The notes below the pieces were generated by a model. The model saw only the letters and a program-made list of their open reading frames with translations, was not told the origin of the DNA and did no database searches. Made by a program: the position numbers and the translations under genes. Shown in pieces: positions 1 through 6,550 of a stretch of DNA of 9,673 nt. The DNA comes from Thermoflexales bacterium. Lineage in GTDB: Bacteria; Chloroflexota; Anaerolineae; B4-G1; SLSP01. Positions within the stretch are counted from its first letter, which is position 1, and every line of letters starts with the position of its first letter. Where the stretch lies: the NCBI GenBank assembly GCA_007130345.1, contig SLSP01000022.1, forward strand, positions 1-9,673. The letters are read 5' to 3'.

Positions 1-927
1 CGTCGCCAGGAGCGCAGCCGCATCCGAGGCATAGACGCGGGGATCGGGCGGCTCGGCCAGGACCACGTCGGCCAGGGTCTCCAAAGCATAGGCCATCTGC
101 CGGGCGCGGAAGTAGGCCGCGTCCAGACCGGGGCCTTCAGCCACCGGCGCTTCGATCTCCCCCGGCGAACGTCCGCCCCAGTAGCCCCAATCGAGACCGG
201 CGTGGCCCGGCGCGAGGACGTAGCCGTTAGCCCGCGAGTGGGCTATCGTGGCGAGCGCCTGCGCGTTGCCGGGTAGCGTGATAATGCCCAGATCGCGCTC
301 CGCCACGCCAGCTTCTTCTGTAACGGGGAACCAGCGGCGCGTCCCGGCCTCTGGCAACGAGACGACGCATGGCACAGAGAGGCCCAATTCGCGGGCCAGG
401 GCCGCCAGGGGGCGCGCGTAACGGCGCAATGGCGCGTCGCCACACGCGCCAGGGTCGAGGGCCAGCAGCAGAAGATTGGGCGAGGTGAGAAAGAAGGGGA
501 ACAGGCGCGCCCACCACTCGCGCACCTGGCGCAAGAAGGGGAACGATGGCCCTGCCACCTCGTCGTGGATACAATCGGGCAACGCTCCAGAGAGACGCGC
601 AAGCCATGGGGGAATGCCCCCGGTGTCCAGCCCGGCATCGATCCACGGCCCCACCTCCGGGATCAACCACAATCCCGCCTCGGCCACGCTATCGAAGAGA
701 CAGCGGAGGTCGCGAGGGCCGGTGAAGTCGTATAGCCCGGCAGCCGGGCTGTGGTATGTCCAGGGCAAGGGGACGGTCACGGCGTTGAGGCCGGCCATCC
801 GCATACGCAGCAGCACCGGCTCCCACAGATCGGGATGCGGCAAGCGAAAGTAATGCAACGCGCCCGCCTGTACCAGCACGGGTTCGCCATCTACAGCGAT
901 GCCTTGCGCCCCCAACGTGATGTGCAT
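1..927 (-). CDS. GH35 beta-galactosidase-like protein, N-terminal part (cut by window edge)
   Basis: The frame is open for 309 codons from the ATG at 927 to base 1, so the C-terminus lies outside the window. The first ~110 residues follow the glycoside hydrolase 35 N-terminal TIM-barrel pattern. ALHYFRLP (23-30) is followed by LWEPVLLRMRMAGLNAV, by PWTYHSPAAGLYDF (55-68) and by GPWIDAGLDTGGIPPWL (93-109). GH35 enzymes remove terminal galactose using two catalytic glutamates. Here HEP has become HSP (59-61), and the AEW substrate-binding motif has become AGL (98-100). The NEYG acid/base region appears as ALDPGACG (156-163), and the nucleophile region appears as APGHAG (239-244), with Pro where Glu is expected. 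The protein is therefore probably not a normal galactosidase. No signal peptide is seen. No ATG, GTG or TTG lies upstream in frame before a stop, which fixes the start. It begins 20 bases after the 96-residue gene and is likely cotranscribed with it. The Shine-Dalgarno is poor, so coupled translation is possible. Confidence 0.8.
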   Translation of the reverse strand, partial: MHITLGAQGIAVDGEPVLVQAGALHYFRLPHPDLWEPVLLRMRMAGLNAVTVPLPWTYHSPAAGLYDFTGPRDLRCLFDSVAEAGLWLIPEVGPWIDAGLDTGGIPPWLARLSGALPDCIHDEVAGPSFPFLRQVREWWARLFPFFLTSPNLLLLALDPGACGDAPLRRYARPLAALARELGLSVPCVVSLPEAGTRRWFPVTEEAGVAERDLGIITLPGNAQALATIAHSRANGYVLAPGHAGLDWGYWGGRSPGEIEAPVAEGPGLDAAYFRARQMAYALETLADVVLAEPPDPRVYASDAAALLAT

Positions 928-947
928 ACTGACCGAGCGGTTCGCGG

Positions 948-1238
948 CTAGTTCTTGGATCTGGACTTGCGCTTCCGCCGGGAGCGGCGAGATCGCCGGC
1001 GCCGGGACTTCTTCGCACCGCCGCTCTGAGAAGCAGTGCGCAGCGCCTTCAATTTGGGGAACGTCAGCTTATCCGAGGTGCTGAACTCCAGGTAAGCCTG
1101 CATAATCTCGGCGTAGGACGTGGGTTTCTCCCACATATTGTCCATATAGCGCTCGAAGCTCTGCTGTGCAGCGGTATTTTGCAATTTGGGATGCTCGCGG
1201 ATCAACCGTTGGTAATCATCTAATTCTGACCAGGACAT
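948..1238 (-). CDS. Small protein with strongly basic Arg/Ser/Lys tail, function unknown
   Basis: This encodes 96 residues that I do not recognise. Residues 1-72 look like a mostly helical, soluble, charged domain with several aromatic residues (MSWSELDDYQ at the start, FERYMDNMWEKP at 28-39). Residues 76-96 are almost entirely Arg, Lys and Ser, ending RKRKSRSKN. A tail of this kind usually binds nucleic acid or an acidic surface, so an RNA- or DNA-associated role is an inference. The ATG at 1238 has GGAG a few bases upstream, which supports the start. The neighbour downstream is the GH35-like gene, 20 bases after its stop. A miniature inverted-repeat element ends about 46 bases upstream. The tail is coded by GC-rich CGN codons, so part of its composition could reflect GC pressure. 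The N-terminal half does not have that bias and looks like a real protein. Confidence 0.65.
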   Translation of the reverse strand: MSWSELDDYQRLIREHPKLQNTAAQQSFERYMDNMWEKPTSYAEIMQAYLEFSTSDKLTFPKLKALRTASQSGGAKKSRRRRSRRSRRKRKSRSKN

Positions 1239-1284
1239 AAGACTCCATTGGTGCTATAACTATAGAAAGGCGCGGGGTAACAGA

Positions 1285-1423
1285 TGACTCTACTGAAAGA
1301 ACCCTAAAAATCCGATTTTTTAGAGACTTGATACTAGATATAGATTTTTCGCGTGCGAATTTCATATAGGTAGTAGGTTGCGTGTGGAAAAATCGGATTT
1401 TTGGACTTTTTTCAGGGGACTCA
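1285..1423. repeat. MITE-like element, copy A (139 bp)
   Basis: This is an AT-rich element starting TGACTC and ending GACTCA. Its two ends form an imperfect terminal inverted repeat of about 36 bases. Reading inward from each end, both share TGA-TC, then CTGAAA, then the identical core AAAAATCCGATTTTT; about three quarters of positions match by hand alignment. It is flanked on both sides by CAGA (1281-1284 and 1424-1427), a plausible 4-base target-site duplication. It contains no convincing ORF and is far too short for a transposase, so it would need one supplied in trans. A second copy at 9532-9671 is about 94% identical (seven substitutions and one single-base indel), in the same orientation. 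Confidence 0.75.
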
Positions 1424-1451
1424 CAGATCAATCTTATAAGCATGCTCCAAT

Positions 1452-1467
1452 CCCCCGTTTCCGGGGG
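1452..1467 (-). terminator. GC-rich GAAA-loop hairpin downstream of psuG
   Basis: On the minus strand the sequence reads CCCCCG-GAAA-CGGGGG, a six-base-pair GC stem closed by a GNRA tetraloop, 118 bases past the psuG stop. It could end or stabilise the 3' end of the psuG transcript. No run of U follows, so it is not a classical intrinsic terminator. Confidence 0.35.
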
Positions 1468-1484
1468 CGTCTAAGCAGCTCAAT

Positions 1485-1518
1485 GCTCGCTAAAACCGCC
1501 TCCGCGAGCGTTTGCTCG
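1485..1518. other. Overlapping alternative hairpins
   Basis: GCTCGC (1485-1490) can pair with GCGAGC (1504-1509). CGAGC (1505-1509) can instead pair with GCTCG (1514-1518) across a GTTT/AAAC loop. Because the middle arm is shared, only one of the two structures can form at a time. The segment lies in the 3' untranslated region of psuG and needs no protein-coding explanation. Any regulatory role is unproven. Confidence 0.3.
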
Positions 1519-1584
1519 TCAAACTGAACTATCACGGCGCAGGTTCGCCCCTCAAAAACTATCCCCCACATCCAGGACAATGCG

Positions 1585-2496
1585 CTAACGCGCCGCCTGA
1601 CTCAAGGCCACCGCGATCTTGGCGGCCACCACGGCATTGTTGACCAGCAGGCTCTCGTTGGCTAACCGGGTACGCGACGCGCTCAACGTGACCATCCGCG
1701 CGAGGATAAAGGGCGTCAGGTCTTTGCCGGAGACGCCTTGCGCGGTGGCCTCGGCTACGGCTTGCGCGATCAGCGGTTCTACCTCATCAGCGGGCACCTC
1801 GTCCGCAGCGGGGACGGGCACCGTGACCAGGAGGCCCTGGCGCAGGCTTTGCGCGCGCTGCGCCGCGTAGATGGCCGCGACCTGGGCGGCTTCCTGCGCC
1901 CGGAAATCCACCTTCAAGCCTGACGCGCGGCTGTAGAAGGCGGGGAATTCCTCAGTTTGCCAGCCCACGACCGGGACGCCCCAGGTTTCCAGATACTCTA
2001 ACGTGCGTGGCAGATCTAGCAATGACTTGGCCCCCGCGCAGACGACGATGATGGGCGTTGAAGCCAGCACCGGCAGATCAGCAGAAACGTCTTCGGGATG
2101 CCCGCGATGCACGCCACCGATGCCGCCAGTGGCGAAGACGCGCAGGCCCGCCCGCTGCGCCAGCACCGACGTGGCCGCGACGGTGGTGCCACCGTGACTG
2201 CCACGCACGGACATCAAGGGCAGATCGCGCACGCTCACCTTGCCCGCCGCGTTATCTTGCGCTAACGCCTCGATTTGAGGATCGCTCAAGCCCACCACCG
2301 GGTGGCCTTGCCAAATGCCGACCACAGCGGGCAGCGCGCCGGCCCGCCGAATAGCTTGAGCCATCCGCAGCGTGATCTTCACACTGGCGGGGTAGGCAAA
2401 TCCGTGTGTGATCAGCGCAGTTTCCAGGGCCACTGTGGGGTGTCCCGCATCTAACGCGGCCCGTATCTCCGAGCTTACTGTAAATTCCTGGGTCAT
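1585..2496 (-). CDS. psuG: Pseudouridine-5'-phosphate glycosidase
   Basis: This cytoplasmic enzyme splits the C-C glycosidic bond of pseudouridine 5'-phosphate, giving uracil and ribose 5-phosphate. The product is 303 residues, close to the ~310 usual for the family. Family motifs are intact: ETALITHG with Glu25, GKVSVRDLP with Lys86, VRGSHGGTTVAAT (97-109), ATGGIGGVHRG (122-132), and CAGAKSLLDLP with Lys157, the equivalent of the Schiff-base lysine. The C-terminal NESLLVNNA (280-288) supplies the conserved Asn. The frame also opens at a GTG overlapping the upstream stop. The ATG at 2496 is chosen because GGGAGG lies 10 bases before it and the family N-terminus then fits. The gene starts 20 bases after the M20 hydrolase stop, so the two are likely cotranscribed. 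Its usual partner PsuK (pseudouridine kinase) is not in the window. Confidence 0.95.
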   Translation of the reverse strand: MTQEFTVSSEIRAALDAGHPTVALETALITHGFAYPASVKITLRMAQAIRRAGALPAVVGIWQGHPVVGLSDPQIEALAQDNAAGKVSVRDLPLMSVRGSHGGTTVAATSVLAQRAGLRVFATGGIGGVHRGHPEDVSADLPVLASTPIIVVCAGAKSLLDLPRTLEYLETWGVPVVGWQTEEFPAFYSRASGLKVDFRAQEAAQVAAIYAAQRAQSLRQGLLVTVPVPAADEVPADEVEPLIAQAVAEATAQGVSGKDLTPFILARMVTLSASRTRLANESLLVNNAVVAAKIAVALSQAAR

Positions 2497-2516
2497 ATCT
2501 CTTTTTCCTCCCAAAA

Positions 2517-3701
2517 TCACGCCAGCAATCGCAGGGCCAGCGCGCTGTATGCCTGAGCGGCAGTGTACAATTGATCGATCACGACATATTCATTGCAAGT
2601 GTGGGGGATAGCCGGGTCTCCGGGGCCGAAGCCCACCGTAGGCACCCGCGCCACGCCCGCCGTATACGCGCCCTCAGTGGCGAAGTGCCAGCGCGTGAGT
2701 TGCGGGCGCACGCCCACGTCCCGCGCCGCGTCACACATCGCGCGTACCAGGGGATGGCGTTCCTCCATCGCCCAGGGCATTGAGGCGCGGCGCACTTTGT
2801 AGACCTGGCCCGTGTGCGTCGTCACCTCTTCTTCGATCACGCGGACTTTAGCCTCCACGCCTTCGCGGGCGATGACGCGCTGCACTTCCAGCAGAGCCAT
2901 CGACTCGGTCTCGCCGACGGTGAGCCGGCGGTCGATAATCATATCGCAACGGTCGGGCACCGCATTCCGGCTGACGGCGTGCGAGCGGATGTCGGTAACG
3001 GCCAGCACGCCCGGCCCCAGGAAGGGGTCTTCCAACAACTGCTCGGCCAGGATTTCAAGGCCGAAAATCACCCGCGCGGCGTCGTAGATGGCGTTCTGGC
3101 CCAGGTCAGGCACGGAGGAGTGCGCGGAATGTCCCCGCACCGACAACGTCATCTCGACATGGCCGCGCTGCGCGCGCACAACCTGCAAATTGGAGGGTTC
3201 CGTCACCACTACCCACGTTGGATTGAGGCCGTCTTTCTCGAAGAGCACGCGGGTACAGGTGCCCTCGGATGGTTCTTCCAGCCCCACACACGCCACCCAG
3301 ATCGGCCCTTTCAAGGCCACGCGCTGCCGGGCCAAGGTCGCCACGCCATACACCGTAGCGGCCAGCCCCCCTTTCATATCACACGCCCCCAACCCGTACA
3401 AGAGGCCGTCCCGCATCTCAGCCCCAAAGGGCGGGATTTGCCACGCTTCCGGTTCGGCCACGTCCACAGTATCCATGTGGCTATTGAACATCAAACCCGG
3501 CCCATCTGGCGGCCCGACGCGCCCCACGACATTACCGGCCTCATCCATCCACACGTCATCAAAGTCCAGACGACGCATTTCTTCCATAATCAGGTGCGCT
3601 ACCGCGCCTTCCTCACCGGGCAGACTGGGCGTTCGTATCAGGGCGCGCGCAAAATCCAAGAGCGATTGTCTCGCTTGCGGTATCAATTCCCATTGCGACA
3701 T
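2517..3701 (-). CDS. M20 family metallo-hydrolase (YgeY/ArgE/DapE type)
   Basis: This is a 394-residue zinc-dependent amidohydrolase or peptidase with the complete M20 active site. NSHMDTV gives His75 and Asp77, YGLGACDMKGG gives the bridging Asp108, GLEEPSEGT gives Glu142/Glu143 (general base and metal ligand), VVTEPSN gives Glu168, and IPHTCNEY gives His367. The lid (dimerisation) domain lies roughly at 180-290, with RGHSAHSSVPDLGQNAI near its start. The stretch AVPDRCDMIIDRRLTVGET resembles YgeY-type hydrolases, which are linked to purine and pyrimidine catabolism in some bacteria. Acetylornithine or succinyl-diaminopimelate specificity cannot be excluded from sequence alone. The start at 3701 has AGGAGA about 10 bases upstream. 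It follows the sugar-transferase stop by 52 bases and precedes psuG by 20, so a catabolic pair with PsuG is the most economical reading. The substrate is unknown. Confidence 0.88.
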   Translation of the reverse strand: MSQWELIPQARQSLLDFARALIRTPSLPGEEGAVAHLIMEEMRRLDFDDVWMDEAGNVVGRVGPPDGPGLMFNSHMDTVDVAEPEAWQIPPFGAEMRDGLLYGLGACDMKGGLAATVYGVATLARQRVALKGPIWVACVGLEEPSEGTCTRVLFEKDGLNPTWVVVTEPSNLQVVRAQRGHVEMTLSVRGHSAHSSVPDLGQNAIYDAARVIFGLEILAEQLLEDPFLGPGVLAVTDIRSHAVSRNAVPDRCDMIIDRRLTVGETESMALLEVQRVIAREGVEAKVRVIEEEVTTHTGQVYKVRRASMPWAMEERHPLVRAMCDAARDVGVRPQLTRWHFATEGAYTAGVARVPTVGFGPGDPAIPHTCNEYVVIDQLYTAAQAYSALALRLLA

Positions 3702-3753
3702 CTAGTTTTCTCTCCTACAGACGCTTATCCACACAGTACAGGTATCCCCAAGC

Positions 3754-5172
3754 TCAATACGCCCCCTCGCCAAAGAGGACTCTGGGGATAGTCCGCAGCA
3801 AGATGTTGAAATCCAGCCACGGGGACCAATTTTCAATATAGTATAAGTCCAGTAATACCATCTCGTCAAACGTCAATTCGCTGCGCCCACTCACCTGCCA
3901 CAAACCGGTCATCCCCGGCGGCACCAACAAGCGCGCCTGATGCCAGGGCTGATATTGCGCCACCTCTTCGACGACTTGGGGGCGCGGGCCGACCAGGCTC
4001 ATTTCGCCCCGAAAGACGTTGAAGAGCTGCGGTAACTCATCGAGGCTGGTCTGTCGCAACAAGCGCCCCACCCGCGTCCTGCGGGGATCATCGCGGATTT
4101 TGAAGAGGGCGCCCTGTGCCTCGTTCTGTTCCTTCAAGTACACTTTCTCGCGCTCTGCTCCGGAGTACATTGATCGGAACTTGTAAATCTGGAAGTGCTT
4201 GCCGTTCTGCCCGACCCGTTCCTGCTTGAAGAGCACCGGCCCAGGCGAATCCAATTTTATAGCCACTGCGATAATGAGAAAGATGGGCCACCCCAACAAG
4301 AAGCCCAGCGACACCCCCACAAAATCGATGGCCCGCTTGAAGAACAGCGCGCTGCGGTCGAAGGCAATCTCCCGGATCTCAACCAACGGCACCCCGCCGA
4401 GGTCGCTGACCTCAACCCGGCTCAGGCTCATCTGGAAGAGGTCGGGAACCAGCCGGGTGGAGACTTGCTTCCGCGCGCACTCCCGCATCACGTTGAGGAT
4501 ACGCCGGTGGTAGTTCCAGGGCAGGGTCACGATCACTTCGTCGATATCTTCCTGATCGATGATGACCGAGAGATTATCGAGGGCGCCCAGCCCCTTGAAC
4601 CGCCCAATCTCTCCTCCGCCCTTGCTAGGGTTATCGTCCACATAGCCGACAACCTCGTAGCCCAGATCGGGCCGCGCCACGAGGGTGCGCATCACGCGGC
4701 GGCCCACCTCGCCGGCCCCCACGATCACGATGCGCTTGATACCGATGCCTCGCCGCCGCCGGTGATATTCGATGAGCAGCCCTACGGCCCGTTTGAGCGA
4801 GAGCACCACAATCATCACGAGGCCGCTGACTAAGAGCAGGAGGCGCGAGTAGACCAGCGGGCGGAAGATAAAGGCCAGTGCCAGCACCAGCACCAGGGTC
4901 GTCGCCACCGCGTTGACGATGCGGTAGACTTGATCCAGCCACACGCGCTCGCGCCATTGGTGATATGACTTTTCTGACCAGAGAATGAGCGGAATGAGTA
5001 TCGAGAAGAGGAGCGCGAAGGGGGCGTAGTCGCTGAGGGGCGCGTCGAAGATGACTTCGACGAACCACTGGAGCCGGTAACGCATCACATAAGCCAGCAC
5101 CAGCGACAGGTTGATCGCCACCACATCCAGCAGGATCACCCCCCAGGGTGCCATAGTGCCGCGAGTTTTCAT
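3754..5172 (-). CDS. Exopolysaccharide polyprenyl glycosylphosphotransferase (initiating sugar transferase)
   Basis: This is a membrane enzyme that transfers a sugar 1-phosphate from a nucleotide sugar to undecaprenyl phosphate, the first step of exopolysaccharide or O-antigen repeat-unit assembly. With the chosen start it has 472 residues. Four N-terminal hydrophobic segments lie at about 11-30, 49-66, 86-103 and 110-126. A Rossmann-like CoA-binding-type domain follows, with VGAGEVGRRV at 151-160. The C-terminal bacterial sugar-transferase domain runs from about 277, with a membrane segment at 284-305, KFRSMY (331-336), the catalytic Asp-Glu in SLDELPQL (376-383), SLVGPRP (392-398) and GMTGLWQVSGR (420-430). 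The frame extends to 5241, but the ATG at 5172 is preferred. It overlaps the GT4 stop as TAATG, which suggests translational coupling, and it gives the usual family N-terminus. The sugar donor cannot be told from sequence. Confidence 0.92.
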   Translation of the reverse strand: MKTRGTMAPWGVILLDVVAINLSLVLAYVMRYRLQWFVEVIFDAPLSDYAPFALLFSILIPLILWSEKSYHQWRERVWLDQVYRIVNAVATTLVLVLALAFIFRPLVYSRLLLLVSGLVMIVVLSLKRAVGLLIEYHRRRRGIGIKRIVIVGAGEVGRRVMRTLVARPDLGYEVVGYVDDNPSKGGGEIGRFKGLGALDNLSVIIDQEDIDEVIVTLPWNYHRRILNVMRECARKQVSTRLVPDLFQMSLSRVEVSDLGGVPLVEIREIAFDRSALFFKRAIDFVGVSLGFLLGWPIFLIIAVAIKLDSPGPVLFKQERVGQNGKHFQIYKFRSMYSGAEREKVYLKEQNEAQGALFKIRDDPRRTRVGRLLRQTSLDELPQLFNVFRGEMSLVGPRPQVVEEVAQYQPWHQARLLVPPGMTGLWQVSGRSELTFDEMVLLDLYYIENWSPWLDFNILLRTIPRVLFGEGAY

Positions 5173-6329
5173 TACCGAGCGCGCCTGGAGGCTATCATCT
5201 GTTGATAGATTTGCACCGTCTGCTCCGCTGTCGCTTCCCACGTAAACTGTGCCGCGCGCGCGAGACCGCTATGCCGCAACGTCTCCCGAAGGGCCGCGTC
5301 ATCCAAGAGTCGCTGTAACGCCGCGACCAGCGCGTCTTCGTCGTCCGGCGGCACCGTCAAGGCCGCGTTCCCGGCCACCTCTGGCAGCGACGTGGTCGCC
5401 GAAGTCACCGTCGGCACGCCACATGCCAGCGCCTCCAATACCGGCAGACCAAATCCCTCATACAGTGAGGGGTAGGCGAAGGCCCTGGCACTATTATACC
5501 AGAGTATCTGCTCGTCGGCGGGGACGAATCCGGGGAAGAGGACGCGATCTTCCAGGCCCAACCGCTCCACCTCGGCGAAGAGGGCCGCGTAGAACCACCC
5601 GCATCCACCGGCCAGCACCAGATAGCTTTCGGGATCGCGCAGGCGAGCGAAGGCGCGGATCAAGTGCAATAAATTCTTGCGCGGCTCCAGCGTCCCCATA
5701 TGCAGGATGAAGCGTTCTGGCAGGCCCTTGTCGGCCCGGAACTGCGCGATGACGTCTTGCGGCAGAGGCCGGTAGCGGGGATCAATGCCGTGATAGACGA
5801 CGTGGACACGTTCTGCGGGCACGCCCAACAGCGCGGTGACTTCGGAGGCGGTGAACTGCGAGACGGCGATCACGGCAGCCGCCCGCCGGCAGGCGATGCC
5901 CGTCATCATCCCCAGGTAGCGGCGATTGCCCTGGCGGAAGAATTCCGGGTGGCGCAGGAAGCTCAGGTCATGCACGGTGATGACTTGCGGGCAAGGCGCG
6001 CGCCACGGCCCCACGAAAGCTGTAGCGTGCAGCAGATCAGCCCGCAGATGCTGCAACAATCCCGGCAAGCGCGCCTGTTCCCACAGGACACGCAGCACGG
6101 GATGGCGCGTCGTCATCCGCGATTGTGTAACGGGCAGCGTCACATCATCGGGAACGCGGCCTTGCTGACCTAGCAGCACGCGGTAGTCCAGCGCGTCCCG
6201 GTCAGCGGACAGGTGCCGGAGCAGGTTGAGAATGTAGACGGCGATTCCCGCGCTGCGATAGGAGGCCTCTCCGGCGAGCAGATGCGCGTTGATGGCGACC
6301 AGGGGGTGGTGTGTCGCTTCGTTTGCCAT
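5172..6329 (-). CDS. Glycosyltransferase family 4 (GT-B fold)
   Basis: This is a 385-residue retaining glycosyltransferase, probably acting at the cytoplasmic face on a lipid-linked polysaccharide intermediate. The N-terminal half carries the acceptor-side glycine-rich segment (SAGIAVYILNLL, 26-37) and VHDLSFL (119-125). The C-terminal half carries the donor site: HMGTLEPRKNL with Arg217 and Lys218 for the diphosphate, and the E-x7-E motif in YEGFGLPVLEALACG with Glu291 and Glu299. Length and motif order match WbaZ/MtfB-like GT4 enzymes. No signal peptide or membrane segment is seen. The start at 6329 lacks a Shine-Dalgarno sequence but lies directly downstream of a good promoter, consistent with a leaderless message. 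Its stop overlaps the start of the sugar transferase, so the two form a surface-polysaccharide pair. Donor and acceptor are unknown. Confidence 0.92.
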   Translation of the reverse strand: MANEATHHPLVAINAHLLAGEASYRSAGIAVYILNLLRHLSADRDALDYRVLLGQQGRVPDDVTLPVTQSRMTTRHPVLRVLWEQARLPGLLQHLRADLLHATAFVGPWRAPCPQVITVHDLSFLRHPEFFRQGNRRYLGMMTGIACRRAAAVIAVSQFTASEVTALLGVPAERVHVVYHGIDPRYRPLPQDVIAQFRADKGLPERFILHMGTLEPRKNLLHLIRAFARLRDPESYLVLAGGCGWFYAALFAEVERLGLEDRVLFPGFVPADEQILWYNSARAFAYPSLYEGFGLPVLEALACGVPTVTSATTSLPEVAGNAALTVPPDDEDALVAALQRLLDDAALRETLRHSGLARAAQFTWEATAEQTVQIYQQMIASRRAR

Positions 6330-6338
6330 AGTAGGTGC

Positions 6339-6367
6339 ATTATAATCCGCTTTGGAAGGAATGACAA
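6339..6367 (-). promoter_or_regulatory. Sigma70-type promoter of the GT4 gene (leaderless)
   Basis: On the minus strand TTGTCA (6367-6362, five of six matches to the -35 consensus) is separated by exactly 17 bases from a perfect TATAAT (6344-6339). Transcription would start near 6332, only about three bases before the ATG at 6329. No Shine-Dalgarno is present there. It would drive the GT4/sugar-transferase pair and perhaps the M20-psuG genes beyond. Confidence 0.7.
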
Positions 6368-6550
6368 AGGGGCATGGTGTAGAGGGGGGCTTGATGCCTG
6401 ACGCTTTACGCCATCTTCCGCGCCGATTCTTGTAAAATCCCGTCTTTATAGTAAGCTAAGATCAACCTTGCTGGAGGCCAGTAGCACCACGCGAGGCTCG
6501 GACGTGCCCCCATCTCGTCAAGTTCTCATTATCCTTACGCGGAGATTTCA

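Larger units (their letters stand above)
1239..1584. other. 346-base intergenic region with a MITE-like element and hairpins
   Basis: No gene is supported between the psuG stop and the start of the 96-residue gene. The region holds the first full copy of the miniature inverted-repeat element (1285-1423), a GC-rich hairpin with a GAAA loop on the minus strand (1452-1467), and two overlapping, mutually exclusive hairpins (1485-1518). A 75-codon minus-strand frame (1216-1443) crosses it but runs through the repeat and into the next gene's start, so I do not call it. The left part is visibly AT-rich compared with the flanking genes. Confidence 0.7.

Noticed and set aside
689..1018. 109-codon minus-strand frame rich in Arg, Gly and Ala
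   Set aside because: It is out of frame with the GH35-like gene, whose conserved motifs occupy the same DNA.
1259..1287. Hybrid promoter for the 96-residue gene: TATAGT at 1264-1259 with a -35 supplied by the repeat end
   Set aside because: A TATAGT -10-like box is present, but no hexamer at 16-18 bases upstream matches the -35 consensus well.
1381..1416. Intrinsic terminator within the repeat (AT hairpin then T-run)
   Set aside because: The stem is six AT-rich pairs, and it lies inside a mobile-type repeat with the same structure at both ends, so a terminator reading is not needed.
1216..1443. 75-codon minus-strand frame through the MITE-like element
   Set aside because: It runs across both terminal repeats and into the start of the 96-residue gene, and it resembles no protein.
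2814..3791. 325-codon plus-strand frame antisense to the M20 hydrolase
   Set aside because: The composition is rich in His, Arg and Pro as expected of a shadow frame, while the minus strand has a complete M20 active site.
5173..5241. N-terminal extension of the sugar transferase by 23 residues
   Set aside because: It lies wholly inside the GT4 gene and reads as low-complexity polar sequence. The TAATG start at 5172 fits the family better.
6430..6452. Plus-strand promoter for the membrane protein (TTGTAA and TATAGT)
   Set aside because: The spacer is only 11 bases, too short for a sigma70 promoter.
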